From positions 1-5,639 of the forward strand of contig JAFGTA010000118.1 of assembly GCA_016934355.1 (NCBI GenBank): a DNA stretch of 5,639 nucleotides. The letters run 5' to 3'. This DNA is from Candidatus Bathyarchaeota archaeon. Its GTDB lineage: Archaea; Thermoproteota; Bathyarchaeia; TCS64. The notes under the pieces are model-generated. The model was not told where the DNA came from and did no database searches. It saw only the letters and a program-made list of their open reading frames with translations. Of this stretch, positions 1 through 4,978 are shown one piece after another. Position numbers and translations under genes: made by a program. Each line of letters starts with the position of its first letter. Within the stretch, counting starts at the first letter, position 1.

Positions 1-468
1 AGGAGCTTCACAAGGTACCTCACCGTCGCGGCGAGGTGGTGGAGCGACTTCGACCAGCGCTGGGAGGAGACCAGAGGCCAGGCCCTCAGGATACTTGAGG
101 AGGCGGCAGAGATCGAGGAGACGGCCCGCATCATCGGCGAGAAGGCGCTGCCGGACGACCAGAGACTCGTGCTGCTCGCAGCCGAGATGCTCAGGGAGGG
201 GTTCCTTGTGCAGAGCGCTTTCCACGAAGTCGACACCTACTGTCCGCCGGACAAGCAGGTTAAGATGCTCAAGCTGTTCGCCGACTTCTATAACCAGACC
301 CGGCCGCTTATCGAGTCGGGCATACCCATCGACCAGGTGAGGGAGCTGGACGTGATCAGGGAGATCATGAGGCTCAAGGAGAGGGAGGGCACCGAGCCCA
401 TCGACCAGGCGAGGGAGGTAATGAACAACGAGATACGGGCCTTGAAGGTCCAGTACGAGGAGAGATAG
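1..468 (+). CDS. atpA: A-type ATP synthase subunit A, C-terminal part (5' truncated)
   Basis: This is the last 155 residues of the catalytic, nucleotide-hydrolysing/synthesising subunit of the A1 head; the reading frame is open from base 1. Full-length archaeal A subunits are about 580-590 residues, so the P-loop, the catalytic Glu and the family's bulge region lie upstream of the window. What is visible is the C-terminal helical domain: an N-terminal [14 protein letters not shown] stretch matching the family's 'SYSLY...W' region, then the signature [14 protein letters not shown] near residues 67-80 of the fragment, followed by a Lys/Glu-rich helix ending in YEER. It stops with TAG, 2 nt before atpB, which is normal for this operon. 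The assignment is firm because the family C-terminal signature and the following B and D genes agree. Nothing can be said about inteins or catalytic residues, which would be upstream. Confidence 0.96.
   Translation, partial: RSFTRYLTVAARWWSDFDQRWEETRGQALRILEEAAEIEETARIIGEKALPDDQRLVLLAAEMLREGFLVQSAFHEVDTYCPPDKQVKMLKLFADFYNQTRPLIESGIPIDQVRELDVIREIMRLKEREGTEPIDQAREVMNNEIRALKVQYEER
457..464 (+). promoter_or_regulatory. Shine-Dalgarno for atpB
   Basis: GAGGAGAG sits 6 nt before the atpB ATG and inside the last codons of atpA. It complements the archaeal 16S 3' end (AGGAGGUGA-type pairing) and supports the ATG at 471 as the start. It suggests leadered, coupled translation inside the operon. Confidence 0.6.
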
Positions 469-470
469 AG

Positions 471-1865
471 ATGAGCGGATTAGCTAGAGTAGTCTACAAG
501 ACGACGAGCGAGATCAAGGGCCCCATCCTGATGGTCGAGAGGGTACGGGACGTCGCTTTCGACGAGATCGTCCTCATCGAGAGGTCCAACGGCGAGGTGG
601 TTCAGGGAAGCGTCCTCGACGTGAGCAAGGACTGGGCGATGGTCCAGTGCTTCGGCGAGACCGCGGGCCTCGACATCAGCACCAAGATCAGCTTCAGCGG
701 AGACGTGCTCAGGATTCCTGTTTCCGAGGACCTCATCGGCAGGGTGTTCAGCGGAAGCTTCGCGCCCCTCGACGGCATGCCACCTATCATCGGGAGGGAG
801 CGCAGGGACGTCAACGGAGGAGTCATCAACCCGGCCGCCCGCGAGGTGCCCAGGGAGTTCATACAGACGGGCCTAAGCGGCATCGACGGCATGAACAGCC
901 TCGTACGCGGCCAGAAGCTTCCCATCTTCAGCGAGTCGGGGCTCAGCCATAACCAGATGGCCGCCCAGATCGCGCGTCAGGCCACCATCCCGGGGGCGGA
1001 GAGCGAGTTCGCCATCGTGTTCGGAGCCATGGGCATCAAGAACGAGGAGGCCGCCTACTTCAGGGAGGAGTTCGAGAAGACTGGCGCCCTCAACAAGAGC
1101 GTCATGATCCTGAACCTCGCGGACGACCCGCCCATCGAGCGGATAGTCACGCCGCGCATCGCGCAGACGATCGCGGAGTATCTGGCGTTCGACATGGGGA
1201 TGCACGTGCTGGTCGTGCTCACAGACATGACCAACTACGCCGAGGCACTGCGGGCCATCAGCATCGCAAGGGAGGAAATACCCACCCGTAAGGGGTATCC
1301 CGGGTACCTCTACAGCGACCTCGCAACCATCTACGAGCGCGCGGGCCGCATCAAGGGGAGACCAGGCTCAGTCACGCTGATGCCTATCCTCTCGATGCCG
1401 GCCGGCGACATGACGCACCCCATCCCGGACCTCACGGGATACATCACTGAGGGTCAGCTCATATTGCAGAGGGAGCTCAGCCTCAGGGGCATCTACCCGC
1501 CAATGAACGTCCTGCCCAGCCTCAGCAGGCTTATGAAGGACGGCATCGGCGAGGAGACCACCCGTGAGGATCACCAGGACGTCAGCAATCAGCTCTACAT
1601 GGCCTACGCCGAAGGCACACGGGCCCGCGGGCTGGTCCGTATCGTCGGGACCGTGGGCCTCTCGGAGCGTGAGCGCCAGTGGCTCAGCTTCGCCGACAGG
1701 TTCGAGCGCGAGTTCGTCCACCAGGGCATATACGAGAATAGGACAATCGAGCAGACGCTGTCCCTAGCTTGGGACCTGCTGAGCGATCTCCCCGAGGACG
1801 ACCTCATCAGGGTACGAGAGGCGTACATACAGAAGTACCATCCCGCGCACAAGAGTGAAGCGTAG
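471..1865 (+). CDS. atpB: A-type ATP synthase subunit B (non-catalytic)
   Basis: This encodes the regulatory, non-catalytic subunit that alternates with A in the A3B3 hexamer of the cytoplasmic A1 head. At 464 residues it has the family's usual length. The N-terminal beta-barrel covers about residues 1-75 and the nucleotide-binding-like domain about 76-350. The degenerate P-loop equivalent is FSESGLSHN at 153-161; lack of a true GxxxxGKT motif is normal for B subunits. The core signature [14 protein letters not shown] and the run from [16 protein letters not shown] to [14 protein letters not shown] are near perfect. R353 in SLSRLM corresponds to the arginine finger that reaches the A-subunit active site in the Enterococcus V1 structure (family knowledge). 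The helical C-terminal domain includes [19 protein letters not shown]. Start: ATG 471 has a good upstream SD and lies 2 nt after the atpA stop; atpD begins 2 nt after this stop. One oddity is Glu155 and Ser159, where homologues usually read SGSGLPHN or SASGLPHN. Confidence 0.98.
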   Translation: MSGLARVVYKTTSEIKGPILMVERVRDVAFDEIVLIERSNGEVVQGSVLDVSKDWAMVQCFGETAGLDISTKISFSGDVLRIPVSEDLIGRVFSGSFAPLDGMPPIIGRERRDVNGGVINPAAREVPREFIQTGLSGIDGMNSLVRGQKLPIFSESGLSHNQMAAQIARQATIPGAESEFAIVFGAMGIKNEEAAYFREEFEKTGALNKSVMILNLADDPPIERIVTPRIAQTIAEYLAFDMGMHVLVVLTDMTNYAEALRAISIAREEIPTRKGYPGYLYSDLATIYERAGRIKGRPGSVTLMPILSMPAGDMTHPIPDLTGYITEGQLILQRELSLRGIYPPMNVLPSLSRLMKDGIGEETTREDHQDVSNQLYMAYAEGTRARGLVRIVGTVGLSERERQWLSFADRFEREFVHQGIYENRTIEQTLSLAWDLLSDLPEDDLIRVREAYIQKYHPAHKSEA

Positions 1866-1867
1866 AA

Positions 1868-2485
1868 ATGTCTGCCACAACCGGAGTCCGGCCCACCAAG
1901 GGCTTCTTAATGGACACCAAGAGGCGGATACAGGTAGTAGAGCGGGGGACCGAGTTCCTCAAGCTGAAGAGGGACCAGCTCGCCAAGCAGCTCACCGAGA
2001 GCCTCGACGTCCTACGTGGGCGGAGGAGTCTCCTACTCAAGAACCTTGAGGAGGCTTACGGTGCCCTGACGGCGGCGTTCCTGAGTCTGGGCCCCACCGA
2101 GGTGAAGAGCCAGACGCGTGCGATAAAGAACGCCCTCGACCTTGAGGTGTTGCCGCGGAGCGTCATGGGTGTCGTGTATCCCTCGGTACGGATCAAGAGC
2201 AAGCCAGAGATCGCGGCGGAGCTTGATATCACGCTGGCCTACGCCGCGGAGCAGGTTTACGAGATAATGGAGGAGCTTATCCACCTCGCCGAGTTCGAGG
2301 AGCGAGTCGAGCGGATCGCAGACGAGCTGGGCACCACCAACAGGAAGGTGAACGCCCTGGAGAACTTCATCATCCCTGACATGAAGGCAATAATCAAGTT
2401 CATCGAGGACAAGCTCGACGAAGAAAGCATGGAGGAGCTCGTCAGGATGAAACTCATAGGAGGTGCAAAGAAATCCAGAAGATGA
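1868..2485 (+). CDS. atpD: A-type ATP synthase subunit D (central stalk)
   Basis: This 205-residue central-stalk subunit corresponds to gamma in F-type enzymes. It rotates inside A3B3 and, through subunit C, links the head to the membrane ring. The length fits the family (about 200-215). Two long helices are expected to form an antiparallel coiled coil. The N-terminal one starts near RPTKGFLMDTKRRI and carries the 'LKLKRDQLAKQL' signature at about residues 31-42. The C-terminal one carries NRKVNALENFIIP at 158-170, where most homologues read TRRRVNALE, and then a charged helix rich in Glu and Lys. The middle part, about 75-120, is the usual less conserved globular segment. The start ATG follows the atpB stop after 2 nt; no strong SD is visible, so coupling to atpB is likely. 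The TGA stop overlaps the atpC ATG as ATGA. The C-terminal tail is very basic (KKSRR). Confidence 0.96.
   Translation: MSATTGVRPTKGFLMDTKRRIQVVERGTEFLKLKRDQLAKQLTESLDVLRGRRSLLLKNLEEAYGALTAAFLSLGPTEVKSQTRAIKNALDLEVLPRSVMGVVYPSVRIKSKPEIAAELDITLAYAAEQVYEIMEELIHLAEFEERVERIADELGTTNRKVNALENFIIPDMKAIIKFIEDKLDEESMEELVRMKLIGGAKKSRR
2458..2465 (+). promoter_or_regulatory. SD-like AGGAGGTG upstream of atpC, unusually far from the start
   Basis: AGGAGGTG is a perfect anti-SD match but is 16 nt from the atpC ATG at 2482, beyond the usual 5-10 nt. It lies in the last codons of atpD. It may help ribosome reloading at the ATGA junction, or may simply be Arg-Arg coding sequence (AGG AGG in the atpC frame, Gly-Gly in the atpD frame). 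Confidence 0.35.
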
Positions 2486-3504
2486 ACCTAGGGATCAACT
2501 ACGTGGTCCTGCGCACACACGCCCGCATCGCCGACCTCCTCGACAAGGACCAGATGACGGAGTTGGCCGAGGCCATCGACATCACGGACTTCTTGGAGCG
2601 GCTCAAGGAGACGCCGTACGGTGAAGTAGAGGTGGAGATGGACAACAAGCTGGCGCTTAGCCTGGAGAAGGTGTTCATCCAGAAGTTCATCGAGCGCATA
2701 GAGAGCATAGTCGCCATCACCCCGACGAAGATGGGGGAGTTCCTCAGGGCGTACTTCGACCTCAGGTTCGAGGTGCTGAACCTGAAGCGCATACTGAGGG
2801 GCAAGTTCACTGAGTCCACCGAGGAGCAGATCAGGGAGTCCCTGATACCGATCACGCCGTACCTAGTAGAGAGCTACGACAGGCTCATCGAGGCTGAGAG
2901 CCTAGAGGAGTGCGTGAAGCTGCTGGAGGGCACCGCGTACAGCGGCCTCATAGAGAAGCTCGACCTCTGCAAGGAGTACGACGCGCTGTGGCCTCTGGAG
3001 CTGGCCCTCAACTACATCTACGCCTCGACCACGCTGAGCCTCGGGAAGGACCTGCCCAGGAAGAACCAGCTCATCGTGGACAGCCTCGCAAAGTTCGAGA
3101 CGGACGTCGAGAACATACTCATTGCGTTGAAGCGCCGCGGGAAGACTGTGGACCTTGAGGAGATATTTCCGGTCACCTACTACGTGGAGCACAGCGACCT
3201 AAAGCACATCATAGAGTCTCCGAGTATGGCGGAGGCCGTGGAAGGCCTCAAGGAGCCCTACAAGAGCGTTATGGAGCCCATAAAGACGGGGGACATCGCC
3301 CTCGTCAGGGCCATGGTGCGAAAGGGAAAGTACGAGACCGCTTCGAGGGCTCGTGCCAGCGACGAGTACGGGTTCAACGTCATACTGGCGTTCCTGGTCT
3401 ACAGCGAGATCGAGAAGGACAACCTCGTTGGCCTCGCCTGGGGTGAGGTACAGGGTTTAGACAGCGAGGAGCTGATGAAGTACATCGTCATCCCTTGGGG
3501 CTAG
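2482..3504 (+). CDS. atpC: A-type ATP synthase subunit C (V-type subunit d/AC39 family)
   Basis: This 340-residue subunit forms the funnel-shaped socket that seats the central stalk (D/F) on the membrane rotor ring; it is homologous to eukaryotic V-ATPase subunit d. The length matches the family. Visible family features are the N-terminal YVVLRTHARIADLL segment (homologues have Y.y.naR...m...LL), the YFDLRFEVLNLKRILRGKF helix at about 91-109, and the internally repeated helical lobes with LELALNYIY. The C-terminal EIEKDNLVGLAWGEVQGLD at about 309-327 matches the family's 'E..NLR.I..g...gl', here with Val316 in place of the common Arg. The ATG overlaps the atpD stop (ATGA), indicating translational coupling. 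It is the last gene of the cluster on this side; no F, H, I or K subunit follows, and the next gene has its own promoter. The atpC position downstream of D rather than upstream of A is the notable point. Confidence 0.93.
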   Translation: MNLGINYVVLRTHARIADLLDKDQMTELAEAIDITDFLERLKETPYGEVEVEMDNKLALSLEKVFIQKFIERIESIVAITPTKMGEFLRAYFDLRFEVLNLKRILRGKFTESTEEQIRESLIPITPYLVESYDRLIEAESLEECVKLLEGTAYSGLIEKLDLCKEYDALWPLELALNYIYASTTLSLGKDLPRKNQLIVDSLAKFETDVENILIALKRRGKTVDLEEIFPVTYYVEHSDLKHIIESPSMAEAVEGLKEPYKSVMEPIKTGDIALVRAMVRKGKYETASRARASDEYGFNVILAFLVYSEIEKDNLVGLAWGEVQGLDSEELMKYIVIPWG

Positions 3505-3512
3505 CCCAACCA

Positions 3513-3520
3513 TTTTATTA
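3513..3520 (+). promoter_or_regulatory. TATA box for the COG1751 gene (leaderless)
   Basis: TTTTATTA begins 9 nt after the atpC stop. Its centre is 26.5 nt before the ATG at 3543, the distance expected between an archaeal TATA box and the transcription start. This implies a leaderless mRNA starting at or beside the ATG, and explains why no SD precedes it. The T-rich run could also serve as the 3' end signal of the ATP synthase transcript. Confidence 0.65.
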
Positions 3521-3542
3521 CCACGCTTATTCTGCATTACCT

Positions 3543-4106
3543 ATGAGTCCTACAATGTACTTCTCCTCGAAGGGGAAGGAGAACACAGAGGAGACCCTCC
3601 GACTCGCCAAGGAACGGGCAGACGAGCTCGGTATAAGGAATATAGTCGTCGCCAGCTACACCGGCTACACGGGAGTCATGGCTTCCGAGGTCTTTATGGG
3701 CTACAACCTTGTGGTCTCCGCGGGGATGATGGGGTTCAGGGAGCCCAACGAGCACCGCATGGTCGAGAAGAACAGGGAGAGGATGGAGGCTAACGGCGCA
3801 AAGGTCTTCTACCACCTGCACGCGTTCGGCGGCATGGGGCGGGCAGTGAAGCAGAAGTTCGGCCCCATACAGGTGGACGAGATAGTCGCCCACACCCTCA
3901 GGCTGTTCAGCCAGGGGGTGAAGGTGGGGCTGGAGATATCATGCATGGCGTGTGACGCAGGTCTCATCGAGTCGGGTGTGGAGTGCATCGCCGTCGGCGG
4001 CTCAGGCGATGGGGCGGATACAGCAGTAGTGCTGTCTCCAAGTAACACGCACCGGTTCTTCGACACGAAGGTTCTTGAGCTTATTTGTAAGCCGAGGGTG
4101 GGGTAG
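3543..4106 (+). CDS. COG1751 family protein, pyruvate-kinase C-terminal-domain-like
   Basis: This is a 187-residue conserved, mostly archaeal protein of unknown biochemical role. It has the fold of the C-terminal (allosteric, alpha/beta) domain of pyruvate kinase but no catalytic barrel, so it should not be called pyruvate kinase. Structures of such proteins exist from Archaeoglobus and Methanothermobacter (family knowledge). Visible motifs are NIVVASYTGYTG at about 33-44 (homologues: IVVASTTGxT), a mid region with LHAFGGMGRAVKQKFG, then LRLFSQGVKVGLEISCMACDAGLI, AVGGSGDGADTAVVL at about 150-164, and a C-terminal FFDTKVLELICKPR. GGSGDGADT is the likely ligand-binding loop. The start at ATG 3543 was chosen because the TATA box at 3513-3520 places the mRNA 5' end there. 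An in-frame TTG at 3495 would overlap atpC and add an unconserved peptide. It is soluble; three Cys lie in the C-terminal half. The link to ATP synthase may be chance adjacency. Confidence 0.93.
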   Translation: MSPTMYFSSKGKENTEETLRLAKERADELGIRNIVVASYTGYTGVMASEVFMGYNLVVSAGMMGFREPNEHRMVEKNRERMEANGAKVFYHLHAFGGMGRAVKQKFGPIQVDEIVAHTLRLFSQGVKVGLEISCMACDAGLIESGVECIAVGGSGDGADTAVVLSPSNTHRFFDTKVLELICKPRVG

Positions 4107-4114
4107 CCCCACCC
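4096..4114. terminator. 8-bp perfect hairpin with the stop codon as its loop
   Basis: GGGTGGGG and CCCCACCC form a perfect GC-rich 8-bp stem around a 3-nt loop, TAG, which is the stop codon of the COG1751 gene. It has no U-tract on the + side (AAAGGTG follows), so it is not a bacterial-type terminator in that direction. It lies between two converging genes and may protect or define the 3' ends of either transcript. The structure is seen directly; the role is inference. Confidence 0.4.
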
Positions 4115-4126
4115 AAAGGTGAAAAA
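4115..4126 (-). terminator. Possible T-rich terminator of the minus-strand pair
   Basis: Read on the minus strand this is TTTTTCACCTTT, starting 11 nt after the stop of the 37-aa gene. Oligo-T runs are the usual archaeal transcription termination signal. The hairpin at 4096-4114 follows immediately. Support is modest, since short T-runs are common. Confidence 0.35.
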
Positions 4127-4137
4127 GGGTATCCCTG

Positions 4138-4251
4138 TTACCTGTTGGCGAAGACCGTCTTAGCCCACCACTTTAGCATGGGGGTCATCATCATAAGCCA
4201 GGTCATCAGCACGTTAAGGGTCTTAAGAAGCTCCACGGACAAAATAGTCAC
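4138..4251 (-). CDS. Small hydrophobic protein, 37 aa, possible single membrane helix
   Basis: I do not recognise this gene. It starts with GTG overlapping the TGA of the upstream 80-aa gene (GTGA, 4 nt) and ends with TAA at 4140-4138. The product is strikingly hydrophobic and Met-rich. From about L12 to L26 it holds Leu, Val, Met and Trp with almost no charge, flanked by K10 and K27, then WW at 28-29 and a basic tail (K31, R37). This suggests one short membrane-spanning or membrane-surface helix with Trp at the interface. Codons mostly end in G or C, like the neighbouring genes. The stop/start overlap, a coupling style seen elsewhere in this window (atpD-atpC), is the main reason to believe it is translated. 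No SD precedes it, so translation would depend on the upstream gene. At 37 codons a chance frame cannot be excluded. Confidence 0.5.
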   Translation of the reverse strand: MTILSVELLKTLNVLMTWLMMMTPMLKWWAKTVFANR

Positions 4252-4490
4252 CTGTACGCGACCGGCTTTGTGCCGTCGTTCACCGCGGCTAAAACCACTT
4301 TTCTCCAGCTGTAGCCTGACGGTCTCTCTTTGGCGATGGCCGACTTTTCGTCGCGGATGGCTTGATTGATAGTTCTCATCCTCTCGCGTTGCCTCGTGAT
4401 GGTTTCTTGGAGGTATTTCCTGTCGAGCTCTAGCTCCAAGGCGTTTCTCAGGTGTTTTAGTGCCTCTTCGTTTCCCTCTGTGCTGTGCAT
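4248..4490 (-). CDS. Unrecognised 80-aa coiled-coil protein
   Basis: I do not recognise this family. It is an ATG-started, highly charged protein (many E, K, R). Residues about 10-52 show heptad spacing: L20, L27, Q34, I41, E48 in one core position and I31, M38, I45, I52 in the other, consistent with a helical oligomerisation segment. Then RPSG (56-59) breaks the helix, and a short tail with SWRKVVLAAVNDGTKPVAYR follows. There is no signal peptide, Cys or metal motif. Codon use has a high share of G/C-ending codons, like the neighbours, and no gene lies on the opposite strand, so it is probably real. It faces the COG1751 gene tail-to-tail and is followed by the 37-aa hydrophobic gene with a GTGA overlap. 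Upstream there is a weak AAGGGA 6-11 nt before the start. A nucleic-acid-binding or structural adaptor role is possible, but nothing in the sequence proves it. Confidence 0.65.
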   Translation of the reverse strand: MHSTEGNEEALKHLRNALELELDRKYLQETITRQRERMRTINQAIRDEKSAIAKERPSGYSWRKVVLAAVNDGTKPVAYR

Positions 4491-4510
4491 CGGATTTCCC
4501 TTGGCGTTAA

Positions 4511-4520
4511 TATGTAATAG
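4511..4520 (-). promoter_or_regulatory. Possible TATA region for the 80-aa gene
   Basis: On the minus strand the sequence reads CTATTACATA, 21-30 nt before the ATG at 4490, a distance that would give a leaderless or nearly leaderless mRNA. It matches the archaeal box A poorly, so this is tentative; the stronger element at 4585-4593 read in reverse is an alternative with a longer leader. Confidence 0.3.
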
Positions 4521-4584
4521 TGATCTATATCGGTGTATACAGGAACGGGCTGGTTACAATGTGTTTGACAGACGTATACTTGTG

Positions 4585-4593
4585 TATATATAA
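4585..4593 (+). promoter_or_regulatory. Strong TATA-like element TATATATAA
   Basis: TATATATAA is the best TATA-box match in the intergenic region. Read forward it would start a transcript near 4615, about 75 nt before the ATG at 4691, with no complete gene in between. Because it is nearly symmetrical it could also serve the minus strand, giving a roughly 70-nt leader to the 80-aa gene. Confidence 0.4.
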
Positions 4594-4690
4594 TGTTTAC
4601 ACGGCGGAAAAATGACGTTAAAAATGTTAAAATTACACTCCTTAGAGGAAAATTATTGACAGAAAAATATCAATTGACCGGCGTAGATGA

Positions 4691-4978
4691 ATGTGCGCCG
4701 TGGGAAGGAAATTATTTAAGAACAGCCGTAGACGCCGCATATTGATCGGTTTGAACGACGACGTGCCGACTATACTCGAGACTGAGCTCAGGGTGATCTA
4801 CGGGGACCGCTTCGAGTCTGTGGAGATTCAGAGCGTCATGAAGTACCCGATGAGGGAGAACAAGTACATAGTAATCTACAATCTTGACGTCAAGGGGGCG
4901 CTGCCCATCATCAGGGCGAAGATAGTCGTTGACACAGTCGCCGGAAGCCTGGAGCAGTTCGACCCCGCGATGCTATAG
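4691..4978 (+). CDS. Unrecognised small protein, 95 aa (or 79 aa from TTG 4742)
   Basis: I do not recognise this family. The core from about residue 18 looks like a compact alpha/beta protein: a helix with VPTILETELRVIYG, a strand around SVEIQSVMKY, then NKYIVIYNLDV, then IIRAKIVVDTVAG and a short C-terminal tail ending FDPAML. No catalytic or metal motif is apparent. The start is in doubt. ATG 4691 follows an in-frame TGA directly, has no SD, and gives a very basic 16-residue leader (GRKLF...RRRR) using the codon TTA, rare here. An alternative TTG at 4742 lies 26.5 nt after the centre of a TATA box at 4712-4719, giving a leaderless 79-aa protein. I list the longer frame for completeness but favour 4742. 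It ends at a TAG that interlocks with the stop of the converging HAD gene. No partner gene on its strand is visible. Confidence 0.7.
   Translation: MCAVGRKLFKNSRRRRILIGLNDDVPTILETELRVIYGDRFESVEIQSVMKYPMRENKYIVIYNLDVKGALPIIRAKIVVDTVAGSLEQFDPAML
4712..4719 (+). promoter_or_regulatory. TATA box inside the 5' end of the 95-aa frame
   Basis: TTATTTAA is preceded by a purine-rich GGAAGGAA, as expected of an archaeal BRE/TATA pair. Its centre is 26.5 nt before TTG 4742, the same geometry as the TATA box and ATG of the COG1751 gene. It therefore supports a leaderless start at 4742 rather than the ATG at 4691. Confidence 0.55.

Larger units (their letters stand above)
4491..4690. other. AT-rich non-coding region with divergent promoter character
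   Basis: These 200 bases separate the minus-strand small pair from the plus-strand small gene and are clearly more AT-rich than the flanks. I find no credible gene, tRNA or known riboswitch in them. They hold several TATA-like elements, two GTATAC palindromes (4535-4540 and 4574-4579), two copies of TTGACAGA (4565-4572 and 4655-4662) and a weak ATTGA/TCAAT inverted repeat (4654-4658/4669-4673). The region is best read as a divergent promoter area. It could also encode a short RNA. Confidence 0.5.

Noticed and set aside
921..965. Lack of a GxxxxGKT P-loop in subunit B, considered as a sign of a broken gene
   Set aside because: Non-catalytic B subunits normally lack a true P-loop; the rest of the protein is intact and conserved.
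602..1721. Several minus-strand frames of about 110 codons opposite atpB
   Set aside because: They arise from the GC-rich third positions of atpB; the + strand is a near-perfect subunit B, so they are shadows.
3495..3543. TTG at 3495 as start of the COG1751 gene
   Set aside because: It would overlap atpC, add a non-conserved peptide, and lie upstream of the TATA box that predicts a start at 3543.
4145..4369. Plus-strand 74-codon frame with hydrophobic N-terminus, antisense to the small pair
   Set aside because: It starts with TTG, has no promoter or SD, and its composition (Ser, Arg and Leu rich) is what the reverse of the coiled-coil and hydrophobic genes gives. The minus-strand frames show better codon use and coupling.
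4535..4579. Two GTATAC palindromes as paired operator sites
   Set aside because: Six-base palindromes 39 bp apart in AT-rich sequence are weak evidence; no wider shared flank is visible.
4366..4593. Plus-strand 75-codon frame over the start of the 80-aa gene and the AT-rich region
   Set aside because: It has a Ser/Phe/Cys-rich composition typical of an antisense shadow and runs into non-coding AT-rich sequence.
4565..4662. Two TTGACAGA copies as bacterial -35 boxes
   Set aside because: The genome is archaeal; no matching -10 spacing is convincing, and an 8-bp repeat in AT-rich DNA can be chance.
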